Of a stretch of DNA of 55,580 nt, positions 17,425-25,527 are shown piece by piece. Under the pieces are notes generated by a model. The model was not told the origin of the DNA. It did not search any database and saw only the letters and a list, made by a program, of their open reading frames with translations. Position numbers and translations under genes: made by a program. Source of the DNA: Pectinatus brassicae (GTDB taxonomy: Bacteria; Bacillota; Negativicutes; Selenomonadales; Selenomonadaceae); contig NZ_JACHFH010000020.1 of NCBI RefSeq assembly GCF_014201835.1, positions 1-55,580 of the forward strand, written 5' to 3'. The number at the start of each line of letters is the position of its first letter. Position 1 is the first letter of the stretch.

Positions 17425-18060
17425 ATGCATTTACCAGTATATCAAACGATAGCTGTTGATTTGGCTACGCGTATAACAGAATATGAGTTTTTAGTAGGGG
17501 CTAAATTATCCGGCCGCACCCTGCTGGCCAGCCAATATTCTGTGTCCCCTGAAACTATCCGCAAGGCGGTAGTTATGCTGAAAGATGCCGGTGTTGTACA
17601 GGTATCACAGGGGCGGGAGATTCTTGTAATATCACGTGAGTGTGCTGCAAAATTTCTTACGCATCAAAAGCAGCTGCATTCGGTATATTCATTACGGCAG
17701 GAATTAGAATTGTTATTGAAGGAAAAAGAAGACATAGATACGCGTTTTCGTAAGGTTACGACAGAGATTGCATCTTATTCCGATAGATTAAAAAATATTC
17801 AGCCATATAATCCCTTAGAAATTATCGTTACTGCTGAATCAGGTCTAGAAGGAAAAACTTTACGGGATTTAGCTTTTCGGGAAATGACAGGAACCTTAGT
17901 TATTGCTGTACGCCGTGATAAGGAAATGTTCATAGCACCTGATCCTAATATAGTTTTGTGGAAGGATGATCGTCTTGTTGTTATTGGGGCGGTTGATAAA
18001 TTAGAGAAGCTGAATGCATTTTTTGCTGGGAATAATAAAAAATTGGATTATTGCAGTTAA
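17425..18060 (+). CDS. GntR-family regulator with RCK_C domain (BusR-like)
   Basis: 211 aa from ATG 17425, with GGAGAGGG about 10 nt upstream; the longer frame from 17365 lacks a ribosome site. Residues 1-70 are a GntR winged helix (SPETIRKAVVMLKDAGVVQVSQG). About 80-125 look like a coiled coil, and 128-205 match a TrkA/RCK_C domain (LEGKTLRDL, DRLVVIGAVDKLEKL). The same domain order occurs in BusR, which senses c-di-AMP through RCK_C and represses betaine uptake genes. Here the next operon is a glycine-betaine ABC transporter, so the same role is likely. A terminator separates the two. Confidence 0.85.
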   Translation: MHLPVYQTIAVDLATRITEYEFLVGAKLSGRTLLASQYSVSPETIRKAVVMLKDAGVVQVSQGREILVISRECAAKFLTHQKQLHSVYSLRQELELLLKEKEDIDTRFRKVTTEIASYSDRLKNIQPYNPLEIIVTAESGLEGKTLRDLAFREMTGTLVIAVRRDKEMFIAPDPNIVLWKDDRLVVIGAVDKLEKLNAFFAGNNKKLDYCS

Positions 18061-18079
18061 TAAATAGCTATTATATTGA

Positions 18080-18125
18080 GAGGCTGTCGCACGTTAGTAA
18101 ATATGTGCGTCAGTCTCATTTTTTT
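18080..18125 (+). terminator. Terminator after the BusR-like gene
   Basis: A 13-bp stem with one mismatch and one wobble (18080-18092 with 18105-18117) is followed by seven T. Downstream, up to the betaine promoter, I see only an AT-rich dyad (18171-18177 with 18185-18191) of unclear meaning. Confidence 0.85.
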
Positions 18126-18354
18126 ACAGGAAAATAGCAGTTTTTTAAAGAATAATTAGAATTATGAAAAAATAACTAACTATGAGTTATTAAAAAAATA
18201 TATAAAAGTGTAAACAAGAACCTCGGAAAAATTGTAGGGAAAACCAATGATAATACTGAAAATGCGGCATGCATAGGCTGATAAAAAATAAAAATATAAT
18301 TGTTAACTTTGTGCTTTAAAATAGCATTCTATTACTATTACAGAAGATTGAAAT

Positions 18355-18394
18355 TTGCCAAATAACAACCTTTGTGATATAATTAGAGTTGTTA
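18355..18394 (+). promoter_or_regulatory. Promoter and bipartite operator of the betaine transporter operon
   Basis: TTGCCA (18355-18360), 17-bp spacer, TATAAT (18378-18383). Around the -10 box an inverted repeat TAACAAC (18363-18369) and GTTGTTA (18388-18394) is separated by 18 bp. BusR is known to recognise bipartite sites, and the regulator gene is next door, so this is a strong operator candidate (inference). Confidence 0.7.
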
Positions 18395-18426
18395 GTTTTG
18401 AAATAAAGAATCATCAGGGGGAATAT

Positions 18427-19644
18427 ATGAGCGTTAAGATAAAAGTAGAAAATTTAACGAAAGTTTTTGGGAAAAAGGTCAAACAGGCATTGGAGCTTTC
18501 TAACCAAAATAAAGAAAAAGATGAGATAGTACGCAAAACAAAAGCCACAGTAGCTGTAAACAATGTCAATTTTTCGATTAATGAAGGAGAGATATTTGTT
18601 ATAATGGGACTTTCCGGTAGTGGTAAATCCACACTGGTGCGTTTACTTAATAGATTGATTGAGCCTACAGCTGGTAGTATATATTTAGATAATATGGATG
18701 TTTCTAAACTATCTAAAAATGATTTACGTGAAGTCCGTCGTACAAAAATGAGTATGGTATTTCAGGGATTTGCCCTTTTTCCGCATAGAACTGTATTGCA
18801 AAATACTGAATATGGTTTGGAAGTGCGTGGTGTTGCACCTGATGAGCGCACTAAAATTGCTGAAAATGCCTTGGATCGATCAGGCTTGCTGGCATATAAA
18901 AATCAGTATCCTCACCAATTGTCCGGTGGCATGCAGCAGCGTGTAGGTTTAGCGCGGGCACTTGCTAATGACCCAGAAATTTTATTAATGGATGAATCAT
19001 TTTCAGCACTTGACCCGTTGATTCGTGGTGATATGCAGGATGAATTAATGGACTTACAGGAGCAGATGAAAAAAACCATTATTTTCATTACGCATGATTT
19101 GAATGAAGCGTTAAAAATAGGTGATCGCATCGCCATTATGAAGGATGGTAAGGTGGTTCAAATTGGTACTGGTGAAGAAATACTGACTAATCCGGCTAAT
19201 GAATATGTACGTCGTTTTGTTGAGGGCGTTGATAGGACAAAAATACTTAATGTTGAGCATATAATGTCCAAGCCGCGTGCTATTATCAATGTTGATAAAG
19301 CAGGGCTGCATTTGGCAATGAATAGGATGGTAACGAGTGATTTTCCTTTTTTGATTCTTACGAATTCACATCATGAGTTTTTAGGTTATATCACGGACAG
19401 AGACACGGCATTAGCTATTAAGAAAAAAGGTGCAAATGCTAATTATAAAGATATAGTAAAAACAGATATGCATATAGTAGCACTTGATACACCGATACCA
19501 AAGATATACCGTTATTTATTATCAAAAGGAAATCTGCCGGTAGTAGTTATGGACAATAATGCTATTCGTGGTGTAATAATGCGCAGAAATGTTATAGAAT
19601 TATTGTCTTCTGTGGCGCAAGAAGAGATAAGCGAGGTGGTTTGA
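18427..19644 (+). CDS. opuAA: Glycine betaine/proline ABC transporter, ATP-binding protein
   Basis: 405 aa from ATG 18427 (AGGGGG upstream); a TTG at 18355 is actually part of the promoter. ATPase residues are intact: Walker A GLSGSGKST, signature LSGGMQQRVG, Walker B ILLMDE. The first 60 residues carry the ProV-type insert. The C-terminal 120 residues are a CBS pair (MSKPRAIINVDKAG, LGYITDRDTALAI), which in OpuA senses ionic strength. It powers uptake of compatible solutes at the inner membrane. The symbol follows OpuA naming by similarity. Confidence 0.92.
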   Translation: MSVKIKVENLTKVFGKKVKQALELSNQNKEKDEIVRKTKATVAVNNVNFSINEGEIFVIMGLSGSGKSTLVRLLNRLIEPTAGSIYLDNMDVSKLSKNDLREVRRTKMSMVFQGFALFPHRTVLQNTEYGLEVRGVAPDERTKIAENALDRSGLLAYKNQYPHQLSGGMQQRVGLARALANDPEILLMDESFSALDPLIRGDMQDELMDLQEQMKKTIIFITHDLNEALKIGDRIAIMKDGKVVQIGTGEEILTNPANEYVRRFVEGVDRTKILNVEHIMSKPRAIINVDKAGLHLAMNRMVTSDFPFLILTNSHHEFLGYITDRDTALAIKKKGANANYKDIVKTDMHIVALDTPIPKIYRYLLSKGNLPVVVMDNNAIRGVIMRRNVIELLSSVAQEEISEVV

Positions 19645-20504
19645 TGAGTTCTATTTTAGCAATACTGCCTCATATTGACTTGGCAGGTAAAGTAGAAAGT
19701 TTAACAAGCTTTTTAACCACGGCATGGAGTCCGTTGTTTGATGGAATACAGACCGTCGGCAATGGTATGAATGATGCTCTGACCGGATTTTTGCAGGCTG
19801 TTCCGCCGGCAGTGTTTGTTGTAGTTTTTGTACTGTTTGCCTACTGGATCAATAGAAAAAGAAAAAGTTTTGGTTTAGCTGTTTTTACGTTTATTGGATT
19901 GTGGTTTATTTATAATCAGGGACTCTGGCCAGCTTTTATTGATACATTATCCTTGATTATAATATCAAGCCTGTTATCAATTGTTTTGGGTGTACCTATT
20001 GGTATTATTATGTCAAAAAATGATACAGCCCAGGCAATAATAAAACCCATACTTGATTTTATGCAGACGATGCCGGCTTTTGTATATCTGATACCGGCTG
20101 TAGCCTTCTTTGGTATTGGTGTTGTGCCGGGGATATTTGCTTCTATTATATTTGCGTTGCCGCCAACGGTTCGCTTTACAAATCTGGGAATACGTCAGGT
20201 ACCAAAGGAACTTACAGAAGCTGCTGATTCTTATGGCAGTACCGAATGGCAAAAGCTTGTAAAATTAGATTTGCCAATAGCCAGACCAACTATAATGGCG
20301 GGAATAAATCAGACCGTAATGTTGTCGTTATCAATGGTTGTAATAGCATCGATGATTGGGGCACCGGGATTAGGACGTGATGTCCTTTCAGCATTGCAGC
20401 GGGCACAGGTAGGTAATGGTTTCGTGGCAGGTTTAGGCATTGTTATATTGGCTATTATTATTGATCGACTAGCACAACGACTAAATAAGAATATAAAAAA
20501 CTAA
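19644..20504 (+). CDS. opuAB: Glycine betaine/proline ABC transporter, permease
   Basis: 286 aa from ATG 19644, whose A is the last base of the opuAA stop codon; GAGGTGG lies upstream. At least six hydrophobic segments are visible, and the EAA loop that docks to the ATPase is present (ELTEAADSYGSTEWQKLVKLDLP, around residue 190). ProW/OpuAB family. The solute-binding protein is a separate lipoprotein gene after about 70 bp, not fused as in lactococcal OpuABC. Confidence 0.92.
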   Translation: MSSILAILPHIDLAGKVESLTSFLTTAWSPLFDGIQTVGNGMNDALTGFLQAVPPAVFVVVFVLFAYWINRKRKSFGLAVFTFIGLWFIYNQGLWPAFIDTLSLIIISSLLSIVLGVPIGIIMSKNDTAQAIIKPILDFMQTMPAFVYLIPAVAFFGIGVVPGIFASIIFALPPTVRFTNLGIRQVPKELTEAADSYGSTEWQKLVKLDLPIARPTIMAGINQTVMLSLSMVVIASMIGAPGLGRDVLSALQRAQVGNGFVAGLGIVILAIIIDRLAQRLNKNIKN

Positions 20505-20576
20505 GTGCATTTATTTGCATAGGATGATGGAAATGCAATTAAAGATAGTTCTATATAAACTAAGGAGGCGTTGTAT

Positions 20577-21470
20577 TTGTTTACAGCAAAATGGAAACGT
20601 ATTATAACAGCAGGACTAAGTGTCAGTATGGCAGCACTGTTACTGGCAGGCTGCGGCGGTAATGATAGTGGCAGCAGTAAAACTTCTGATAAAAAAGAAG
20701 TGAAACTCAGCTATGTGGAATGGGATACTGAGGTAGCATCGACAAACGTTGTAGCTACAGTACTTAGAGACCTTGGCTACAAAGTAGAAGTAACACCGCT
20801 TGATAATGCTGTTATGTGGCAGGCAGTAGCGACTGGTAAATCTGACGGCATGGTAGCAGCATGGCTGCCAACAACTCATAGTGCGCAATATAAAAAATAT
20901 GGCAAAGATGTAGAAAATCTTGGCCCTAATTTAAAAGGTGCTAAAGTAGGTTTGGTTGTACCGCAATATATGAAAGCCGATTCCATTGCTGATTTAAAAG
21001 ATCAGGCCGGCAAAAAAATAACTGGTATTGAAGCTGGTGCTGGCGTATGTATGAAAGCGGAAAATGCTATTAAGGAATATCCTAATCTTAACGGCTGGGA
21101 ATTAGAAACATCGTCTTCCGGTGCTATGGTTACAGCATTGGGTCGTGCCATAAAAGATAAAAAAGATATTATTATCACAGGCTGGACACCACATTGGATG
21201 TTTGCAACCTATAAATTAAAATATCTTGAAGATCCTAAAGGTGTATTTGGCAAAGAAGAACAGATTCATACTATTGTACGCAAAGATTTGAAAAAAGATA
21301 TGCCGGATGTTTATACTGTTCTTGATAACTTTAATTGGACAGTGGAAGATATTAACGCGGTTATGCTTGATATATCAAAAGGGATGAAGCCGGAAGAAGC
21401 TGCACAAAAATGGGTGAAAGCTCATCCTGATAAAGTAGCTGAATGGACTAAAGGTATAAGTAAAAAATAA
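20577..21470 (+). CDS. opuAC: Glycine betaine ABC transporter, substrate-binding lipoprotein
   Basis: 297 aa from TTG 20577, 8 nt after AAGGAGG; TTG 20571 is too close. A lipoprotein signal (hydrophobic segment, lipobox LLAGC) anchors it at the cell envelope. The mature part has conserved aromatic stretches that form the betaine box in the family (YVEWDTEVA, AAWLPTTHS, ITGWTPHWMF). It is the third gene of the operon and ends in a terminator. Confidence 0.92.
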   Translation: MFTAKWKRIITAGLSVSMAALLLAGCGGNDSGSSKTSDKKEVKLSYVEWDTEVASTNVVATVLRDLGYKVEVTPLDNAVMWQAVATGKSDGMVAAWLPTTHSAQYKKYGKDVENLGPNLKGAKVGLVVPQYMKADSIADLKDQAGKKITGIEAGAGVCMKAENAIKEYPNLNGWELETSSSGAMVTALGRAIKDKKDIIITGWTPHWMFATYKLKYLEDPKGVFGKEEQIHTIVRKDLKKDMPDVYTVLDNFNWTVEDINAVMLDISKGMKPEEAAQKWVKAHPDKVAEWTKGISKK

Positions 21471-21482
21471 AAGACTTTATAA

Positions 21483-21517
21483 AAACTGGGGCAATTTAAT
21501 TGTCTCAGTTTTTTTAA
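21483..21517 (+). terminator. Terminator of the betaine operon
   Basis: A 12-bp stem with two mismatches or wobbles (21483-21494 with 21500-21511) is followed by a long T run. Confidence 0.8.
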
Positions 21518-21612
21518 TTTGCAGGGATATTTGTTAATGATTAATATATGATATACTAATAGTATTATGAAAAAATACAGTAAGTAACTATAGAGAAGTT
21601 TTGGAGGAAGAA

Positions 21613-22629
21613 ATGTTAACTTTAGGGATAGAATCAAGCTGTGATGAAACATCTATTGCTATTATAAAAGAAGGTCGGGAAATTTTAGCAAATGTAATAT
21701 CAACACAGATACCAATACATCAAAAGTTTGGTGGTGTTGTGCCAGAAATTGCATCGCGCAAGCATATAGTAAATATAATGCCGGTACTCGATGAGGCACT
21801 GCAAAAGGCCGATAAAAAACTTTCTGATATCGACCAGATAGCCGTAGCCTATGGACCGGGGCTGGTTGGGGCACTGCTGGTCGGTGTTTCGGCAGCGAAG
21901 GCATTAGCCTATTCACTAGATGTGCCGCTTATTCCTGTAAATCACTTGGAAGGTCATATTTTTGCTAATTTTTTATCACATCCGCAATTGGAACCGCCGT
22001 TTTTAGCCTTGGTTGTATCGGGGGGGCATACGGCGCTGGTTAATATGAAAGATTATAATAAATTTTCATTAATGGGTGAGACACGTGATGATGCGGCAGG
22101 AGAGGCTTTTGATAAAGTGGCGCGTTTATTGGGACTACCATATCCGGGCGGACCGCAGATAGATAGATTGGCTAAAGACGGTAATCCTGATGCTATAGAT
22201 TTTCCTAAAGCTTTGATGGAAAAAAATAATTATGAATTTAGTTTTAGTGGGTTAAAGTCAGCAGTAATAAATTATATCCACAATGCAAAGCAAAAATCCA
22301 TAGAAATAAATGGTGCAGATGTTGCGGCTTCCTTTCAAAAGACTGTAATAGACATATTGGTATACAAAGCAATTACAGCAGCCCAAAAGGCCAACATGAA
22401 TACAATTGTACTGGCTGGCGGTGTGGCTGCCAACAGTATGCTCGAAGCAAAACTTATGGAGCAGTGTGCGCAGAATGATATCAAATTTTATTATCCCAGC
22501 AAGATCCTTTGTACCGATAATGCAGCAATGATAGCCTGCCGTGGTTATTATCAATCGCTAAAAGGGAAATTTGCTGATATGGATTTAAATGCTGTGCCGC
22601 ATCTTACCCTGACCGACTGGGAAGAATAA
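21613..22629 (+). CDS. tsaD: tRNA N6-adenosine threonylcarbamoyltransferase
   Basis: 338 aa from ATG 21613 with GGAGGA just upstream. TsaD transfers threonylcarbamoyl to A37 of ANN-decoding tRNAs. Signature stretches are GIESSCDETS, the metal-binding histidines in SRKHI and NHLEGH, ALVVSGGHTALV and LAGGVAANS. No tsaB, tsaE or rimI is next to it here. It is followed by its own terminator. Confidence 0.96.
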   Translation: MLTLGIESSCDETSIAIIKEGREILANVISTQIPIHQKFGGVVPEIASRKHIVNIMPVLDEALQKADKKLSDIDQIAVAYGPGLVGALLVGVSAAKALAYSLDVPLIPVNHLEGHIFANFLSHPQLEPPFLALVVSGGHTALVNMKDYNKFSLMGETRDDAAGEAFDKVARLLGLPYPGGPQIDRLAKDGNPDAIDFPKALMEKNNYEFSFSGLKSAVINYIHNAKQKSIEINGADVAASFQKTVIDILVYKAITAAQKANMNTIVLAGGVAANSMLEAKLMEQCAQNDIKFYYPSKILCTDNAAMIACRGYYQSLKGKFADMDLNAVPHLTLTDWEE

Positions 22630-22635
22630 AAACAG

Positions 22636-22678
22636 AAAGCTGTATGCATGTAATTACTATATGTGTACAGCTTTTTTT
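22636..22678 (+). terminator. Terminator after tsaD
   Basis: AAAGCTGTA (22636-22644) pairs with TACAGCTTT (22666-22674), with further partial pairing inside, then a T run. Confidence 0.8.
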
Positions 22679-22721
22679 ATTAATACAGGATTAATTATTG
22701 ATTTTTATACTTCTTGCTGGT

Positions 22722-22756
22722 ATCATTAAATATGAATTATATTCATATTTAATGAT
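22722..22756. promoter_or_regulatory. Perfect 16-bp dyad over the predicted promoter of the radical SAM genes
   Basis: The arms 22722-22737 and 22741-22756 are perfectly complementary around a 3-nt centre. TTGATT, 17 bp, TATCAT (-10 at 22721-22726) is a plausible promoter, so the dyad would begin at the -10 box and end 25 bp before the start codon. It could be an operator for an iron or heme regulator, or a 5' mRNA hairpin. No decision is possible by eye. Confidence 0.5.
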
Positions 22757-22781
22757 ATTATTATGGGAGATTAAAAATTTT

Positions 22782-23960
22782 ATGATAAGTGTTACTAAGC
22801 TTTTATTTGCTACTGAATATTATGGCGATAGTTTGCGTTATACAAAAGGCGCACGTCATGCTAAAAACGGTGTACATGAAGGTGCCGGCCCGGTAGTGGT
22901 ATGGAATTGTACACGTACATGCAATTTGAAATGCCGCCACTGTTATATGGATTCTGACGCTAAAAAATATACGAATGAATTAAGTACTGAGGAAGCTAAG
23001 CAGTTTATTGATGATTTAGCTGATTTTAAAGTTCCGGTATTGTTATTTTCTGGCGGCGAACCTTTAATTCGTCCTGATTTTTTTGAGCTGGCAGATTATG
23101 CCGCTAAAAAGGGAATTCGTCCAACACTTTCAACCAATGGCACGCTTATTACACGGGAATACGCTCAGCGTATCAAAGATATTGGTGTGGGGTATGTAGG
23201 TATTTCCCTAGATGGTTTACGGGAAGTAAATGATAAATTCCGTGGCAAAGATGGCGCTTTTGAAGCAGCTATGAAGGGAATTGAAAATTGTGTAGCCGTA
23301 GGACAGCGGGTAGGACTCCGTTTCACAATAAATCAGCATAATTTACAGGAATTGGAAAACATCTTTGATTTTATCGAAGCAGAAAATATCAACCGCGTAT
23401 GTTTTTATCATCTTGTATATTCTGGTCGTGGAACGCAGATGATGGATGAAGATGTTTTTCCGCAACAGTCCCGTGAAGCTATGGATATAATAATAAAGAG
23501 AACGCTTGACTTTGAAGCACGTGGCTTGAAAAAAGAAATTCTTACAGTAGACAACCATTGTGATGGCGTATATATGTATTTAAAGGCAAAAGCTGAAGGT
23601 AATGAAGCTTTGGCTGAGCAGATAAAAAAATATACGTTTTATAATGGCGGCAATCGTTCAGGTATTGCTTTTGGTGAAGTCGACCCAATGGGCTATGTAC
23701 ATCCTGACCAGTTTACGCAGTATTATACCTTTGGCAATGTACGCGACAGAAAATTCGGTGATATTTGGAGTGATACATCTAATCCGATTATGGCTGGACT
23801 TAAAGATAGAAAATCATTACTTACTGGCCGTTGTAGTAAGTGTAAATTTCTTGATGTCTGCAATGGTAATTTCCGTACACGGGCTGAGGCAAGAAATGAC
23901 AGTTTCTGGGCGGAAGACCCATCCTGTTACCTGACTGATGAAGAAATCGGTATAAAATAA
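22782..23960 (+). CDS. Radical SAM/SPASM protein, NirJ1 type (heme pathway-like)
   Basis: 392 aa from ATG 22782; a longer frame has no ribosome site. The radical SAM cluster motif CNLKCRHC lies near residue 45 and the SAM motif SGGEP near residue 86. A C-terminal SPASM-type cysteine set (CSKCKFLDVC) would bind a second Fe-S centre. The opening VTKLLFATEYYGDSLRY and the genes' pairing match the NirJ1/NirJ2 couple annotated as heme d1 or alternative-heme (AhbC/AhbD) enzymes, which remove or oxidise porphyrin side chains. The actual substrate here is not known. Confidence 0.82.
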   Translation: MISVTKLLFATEYYGDSLRYTKGARHAKNGVHEGAGPVVVWNCTRTCNLKCRHCYMDSDAKKYTNELSTEEAKQFIDDLADFKVPVLLFSGGEPLIRPDFFELADYAAKKGIRPTLSTNGTLITREYAQRIKDIGVGYVGISLDGLREVNDKFRGKDGAFEAAMKGIENCVAVGQRVGLRFTINQHNLQELENIFDFIEAENINRVCFYHLVYSGRGTQMMDEDVFPQQSREAMDIIIKRTLDFEARGLKKEILTVDNHCDGVYMYLKAKAEGNEALAEQIKKYTFYNGGNRSGIAFGEVDPMGYVHPDQFTQYYTFGNVRDRKFGDIWSDTSNPIMAGLKDRKSLLTGRCSKCKFLDVCNGNFRTRAEARNDSFWAEDPSCYLTDEEIGIK

Positions 23961-23977
23961 TAATTATAGTGGATGAT

Positions 23978-24022
23978 AATTTCTAAGTTTCAGATATTGG
24001 ATTTATCTGGAATTTAGAAATT
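23978..24022 (+). other. Two-step hairpin between the radical SAM genes
   Basis: AATTTCTAA (23978-23986) pairs with TTAGAAATT (24014-24022), and inside it CAGATA (23991-23996) pairs with TATCTG (24004-24009), with 4-nt internal loops on both sides. It has no T tract, so it may be an mRNA processing or stability element rather than a terminator. Confidence 0.45.
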
Positions 24023-24054
24023 TATTTGTCTGGAGATAAATAAAGGAGCAAACA

Positions 24055-25053
24055 ATGATAATTTCCTGGAATACAACCAATGCCTGCAATATGTTTTGTG
24101 ACCATTGTTATCGTGACGCAGGCTGCAAGGCTGATGAAGAATTAAATACAGCTGAGGCAAAAACATTATTAGACCAGATCGCTAAAGCTGGTTTTAAAAT
24201 TATGATTTTTTCGGGTGGGGAGCCGTTAACACGCCCTGATATAGTTGAGTTGGTACAGCACGCGACAAGTGTCGGGCTGCGCTCCGTATTTGGAACTAAT
24301 GGAACACTTATAACAGAAGAAATGGCCCAGAAATTAAAAGATGCTGGGGCTATGGGCATGGGGATATCACTTGATTCCATGGATATAGAAAAGCATAATA
24401 AATTTCGTAAATTTGATGGAGCGTGGGAAGGTGCTGTACGCGGTATGAGAAATTGCCGCAAAGTGGGACTGCCCTTTCAAATACATACAACGGTTATGGA
24501 GTGGAATCAGCACGAACTAGAAACTATAACTGATTTTGCCGTAGCTGAGGGAGCCGTAGCGCATCATTTCTTTTTCTTAGTACCGACAGGCAGGGCTAAA
24601 ACCATTGAGGCTGAATCGTTACGGGCACGGGCCTACGAAGATGTTTTAACCCGTATTATGAAAAAACAGCAGGAAGTGGACATTGAATTGAAACCAACCT
24701 GTGCCCCACAGTTTATTCGAATTGCAGACCAAATGGGGGTAAAAACACGTTTTCGTCGTGGCTGTCTGGCAGGGACATCTTATTGTATTATAAGTCCGCG
24801 TGGTAAGGTGCAGCCCTGTGCTTATTTGAATATGGAACTTGGTGATGTACGCGAAACGCCATTCGATGAAATCTGGAAAAATAATGAAGTTTTAAATACA
24901 TTGCGCACATTGGAATTTAAAGGCGGCTGTGGCAGCTGCAAATATAAAAATTCCTGCGGTGGCTGTAGGGCCAGAGCAGCGTATTATCATGATGGTGATT
25001 ACATGGCAGAAGAACCTTGGTGCCTGTATCATGGACGAGAAGGCCAAGCATGA
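24055..25053 (+). CDS. Radical SAM/SPASM protein, NirJ2 type (heme pathway-like)
   Basis: 332 aa; start ATG follows AAAGGAGC. Radical SAM cluster CNMFCDHC at about residues 9-16 and SGGEP near 59; the C-terminal SPASM region has CAYLNM, CGSCKYKNSCGGC and a final WCLYH. The sequence matches the NirJ2 partner of the preceding NirJ1-type gene. In Ahb-type heme synthesis AhbC and AhbD act one after the other on siroheme-derived porphyrins; a similar two-step role is inferred. Neither siroheme decarboxylase nor other heme genes are nearby. Confidence 0.82.
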   Translation: MIISWNTTNACNMFCDHCYRDAGCKADEELNTAEAKTLLDQIAKAGFKIMIFSGGEPLTRPDIVELVQHATSVGLRSVFGTNGTLITEEMAQKLKDAGAMGMGISLDSMDIEKHNKFRKFDGAWEGAVRGMRNCRKVGLPFQIHTTVMEWNQHELETITDFAVAEGAVAHHFFFLVPTGRAKTIEAESLRARAYEDVLTRIMKKQQEVDIELKPTCAPQFIRIADQMGVKTRFRRGCLAGTSYCIISPRGKVQPCAYLNMELGDVRETPFDEIWKNNEVLNTLRTLEFKGGCGSCKYKNSCGGCRARAAYYHDGDYMAEEPWCLYHGREGQA

Positions 25054-25076
25054 TGAAAGGTTCTTTAAAAAAACTA

Positions 25077-25105
25077 TTGACAAATAAACAATAAAGCATT
25101 ATAGT
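25077..25105 (+). promoter_or_regulatory. Strong promoter of the T-box transcript
   Basis: TTGACA (25077-25082), 17-bp spacer, TATAGT (25100-25105). Immediately downstream the octamer ATGTAACT occurs three times (25106, 25123, 25131). Confidence 0.8.
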
Positions 25106-25140
25106 ATGTAACTAAAGAAAACATGTAACTATGTAACTAC

Positions 25141-25413
25141 AATGAAAAAATCTAATGATGGGAAAGAGTAACTATATCTCACTTGAATTAGCAGAGAGCT
25201 GGTTTATAGCTGAAAGACCGGTATTCAACGATAAGTGAAAATCCTCCCGGAAGAAAGACACTGAAATCTATTAGGTGTCGGCGGTTGTTCCTCGTTATCG
25301 GAAACGCGTATGTTAGTACGTTGATGAGTGCCATATAGTTGTAAAACTGTATGGAATTTGGGTGGTAACTCGGAGAATATATATCCGTCCCTTATTTAAG
25401 GGGCGGTTTTTTT
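25141..25413 (+). promoter_or_regulatory. T-box riboswitch upstream of a BASS transporter
   Basis: Stem I holds the AGTAAC motif (25167-25172), AGAGAGCTGG and GCTGAAAG. The 3' side reads TGAA then AAT or ATC then CTCC (25236-25247), the specifier position. The antiterminator has GAGT (25326-25329) opposite ACTC (25368-25371), and the TGGT bulge (25363-25366) binds the tRNA CCA end. The terminator stem 25385-25393 with 25398-25406 ends in seven T. The specifier register is ambiguous (AAT Asn or ATC Ile). The bulge T calls for a discriminator A, which fits tRNA-Ile better than tRNA-Asn. Uncharged tRNA would switch the transporter on. Confidence 0.9.
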
Positions 25414-25527
25414 ATATTTATTTATAATTTAGCTAAATATATGAAGGCAAATAGTAATAATGATTCTGCAATTATTTATGCGCGCAAATAATAAGCAGAT
25501 GTATTTTAACAAAAGAGGTATAAGAAA

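Noticed and set aside
18171-18191. Inverted repeat AATAACT/AGTTATT as a second BusR site
   Set aside because: Arms differ from the TAACAAC half-site and it lies far upstream of the promoter in A-rich DNA; chance is likely.
18355-18426. N-terminal extension of the betaine ATPase from TTG 18355
   Set aside because: The codon is part of the -35 box and the segment holds the -10 box and operator; ATG 18427 has a good ribosome site.
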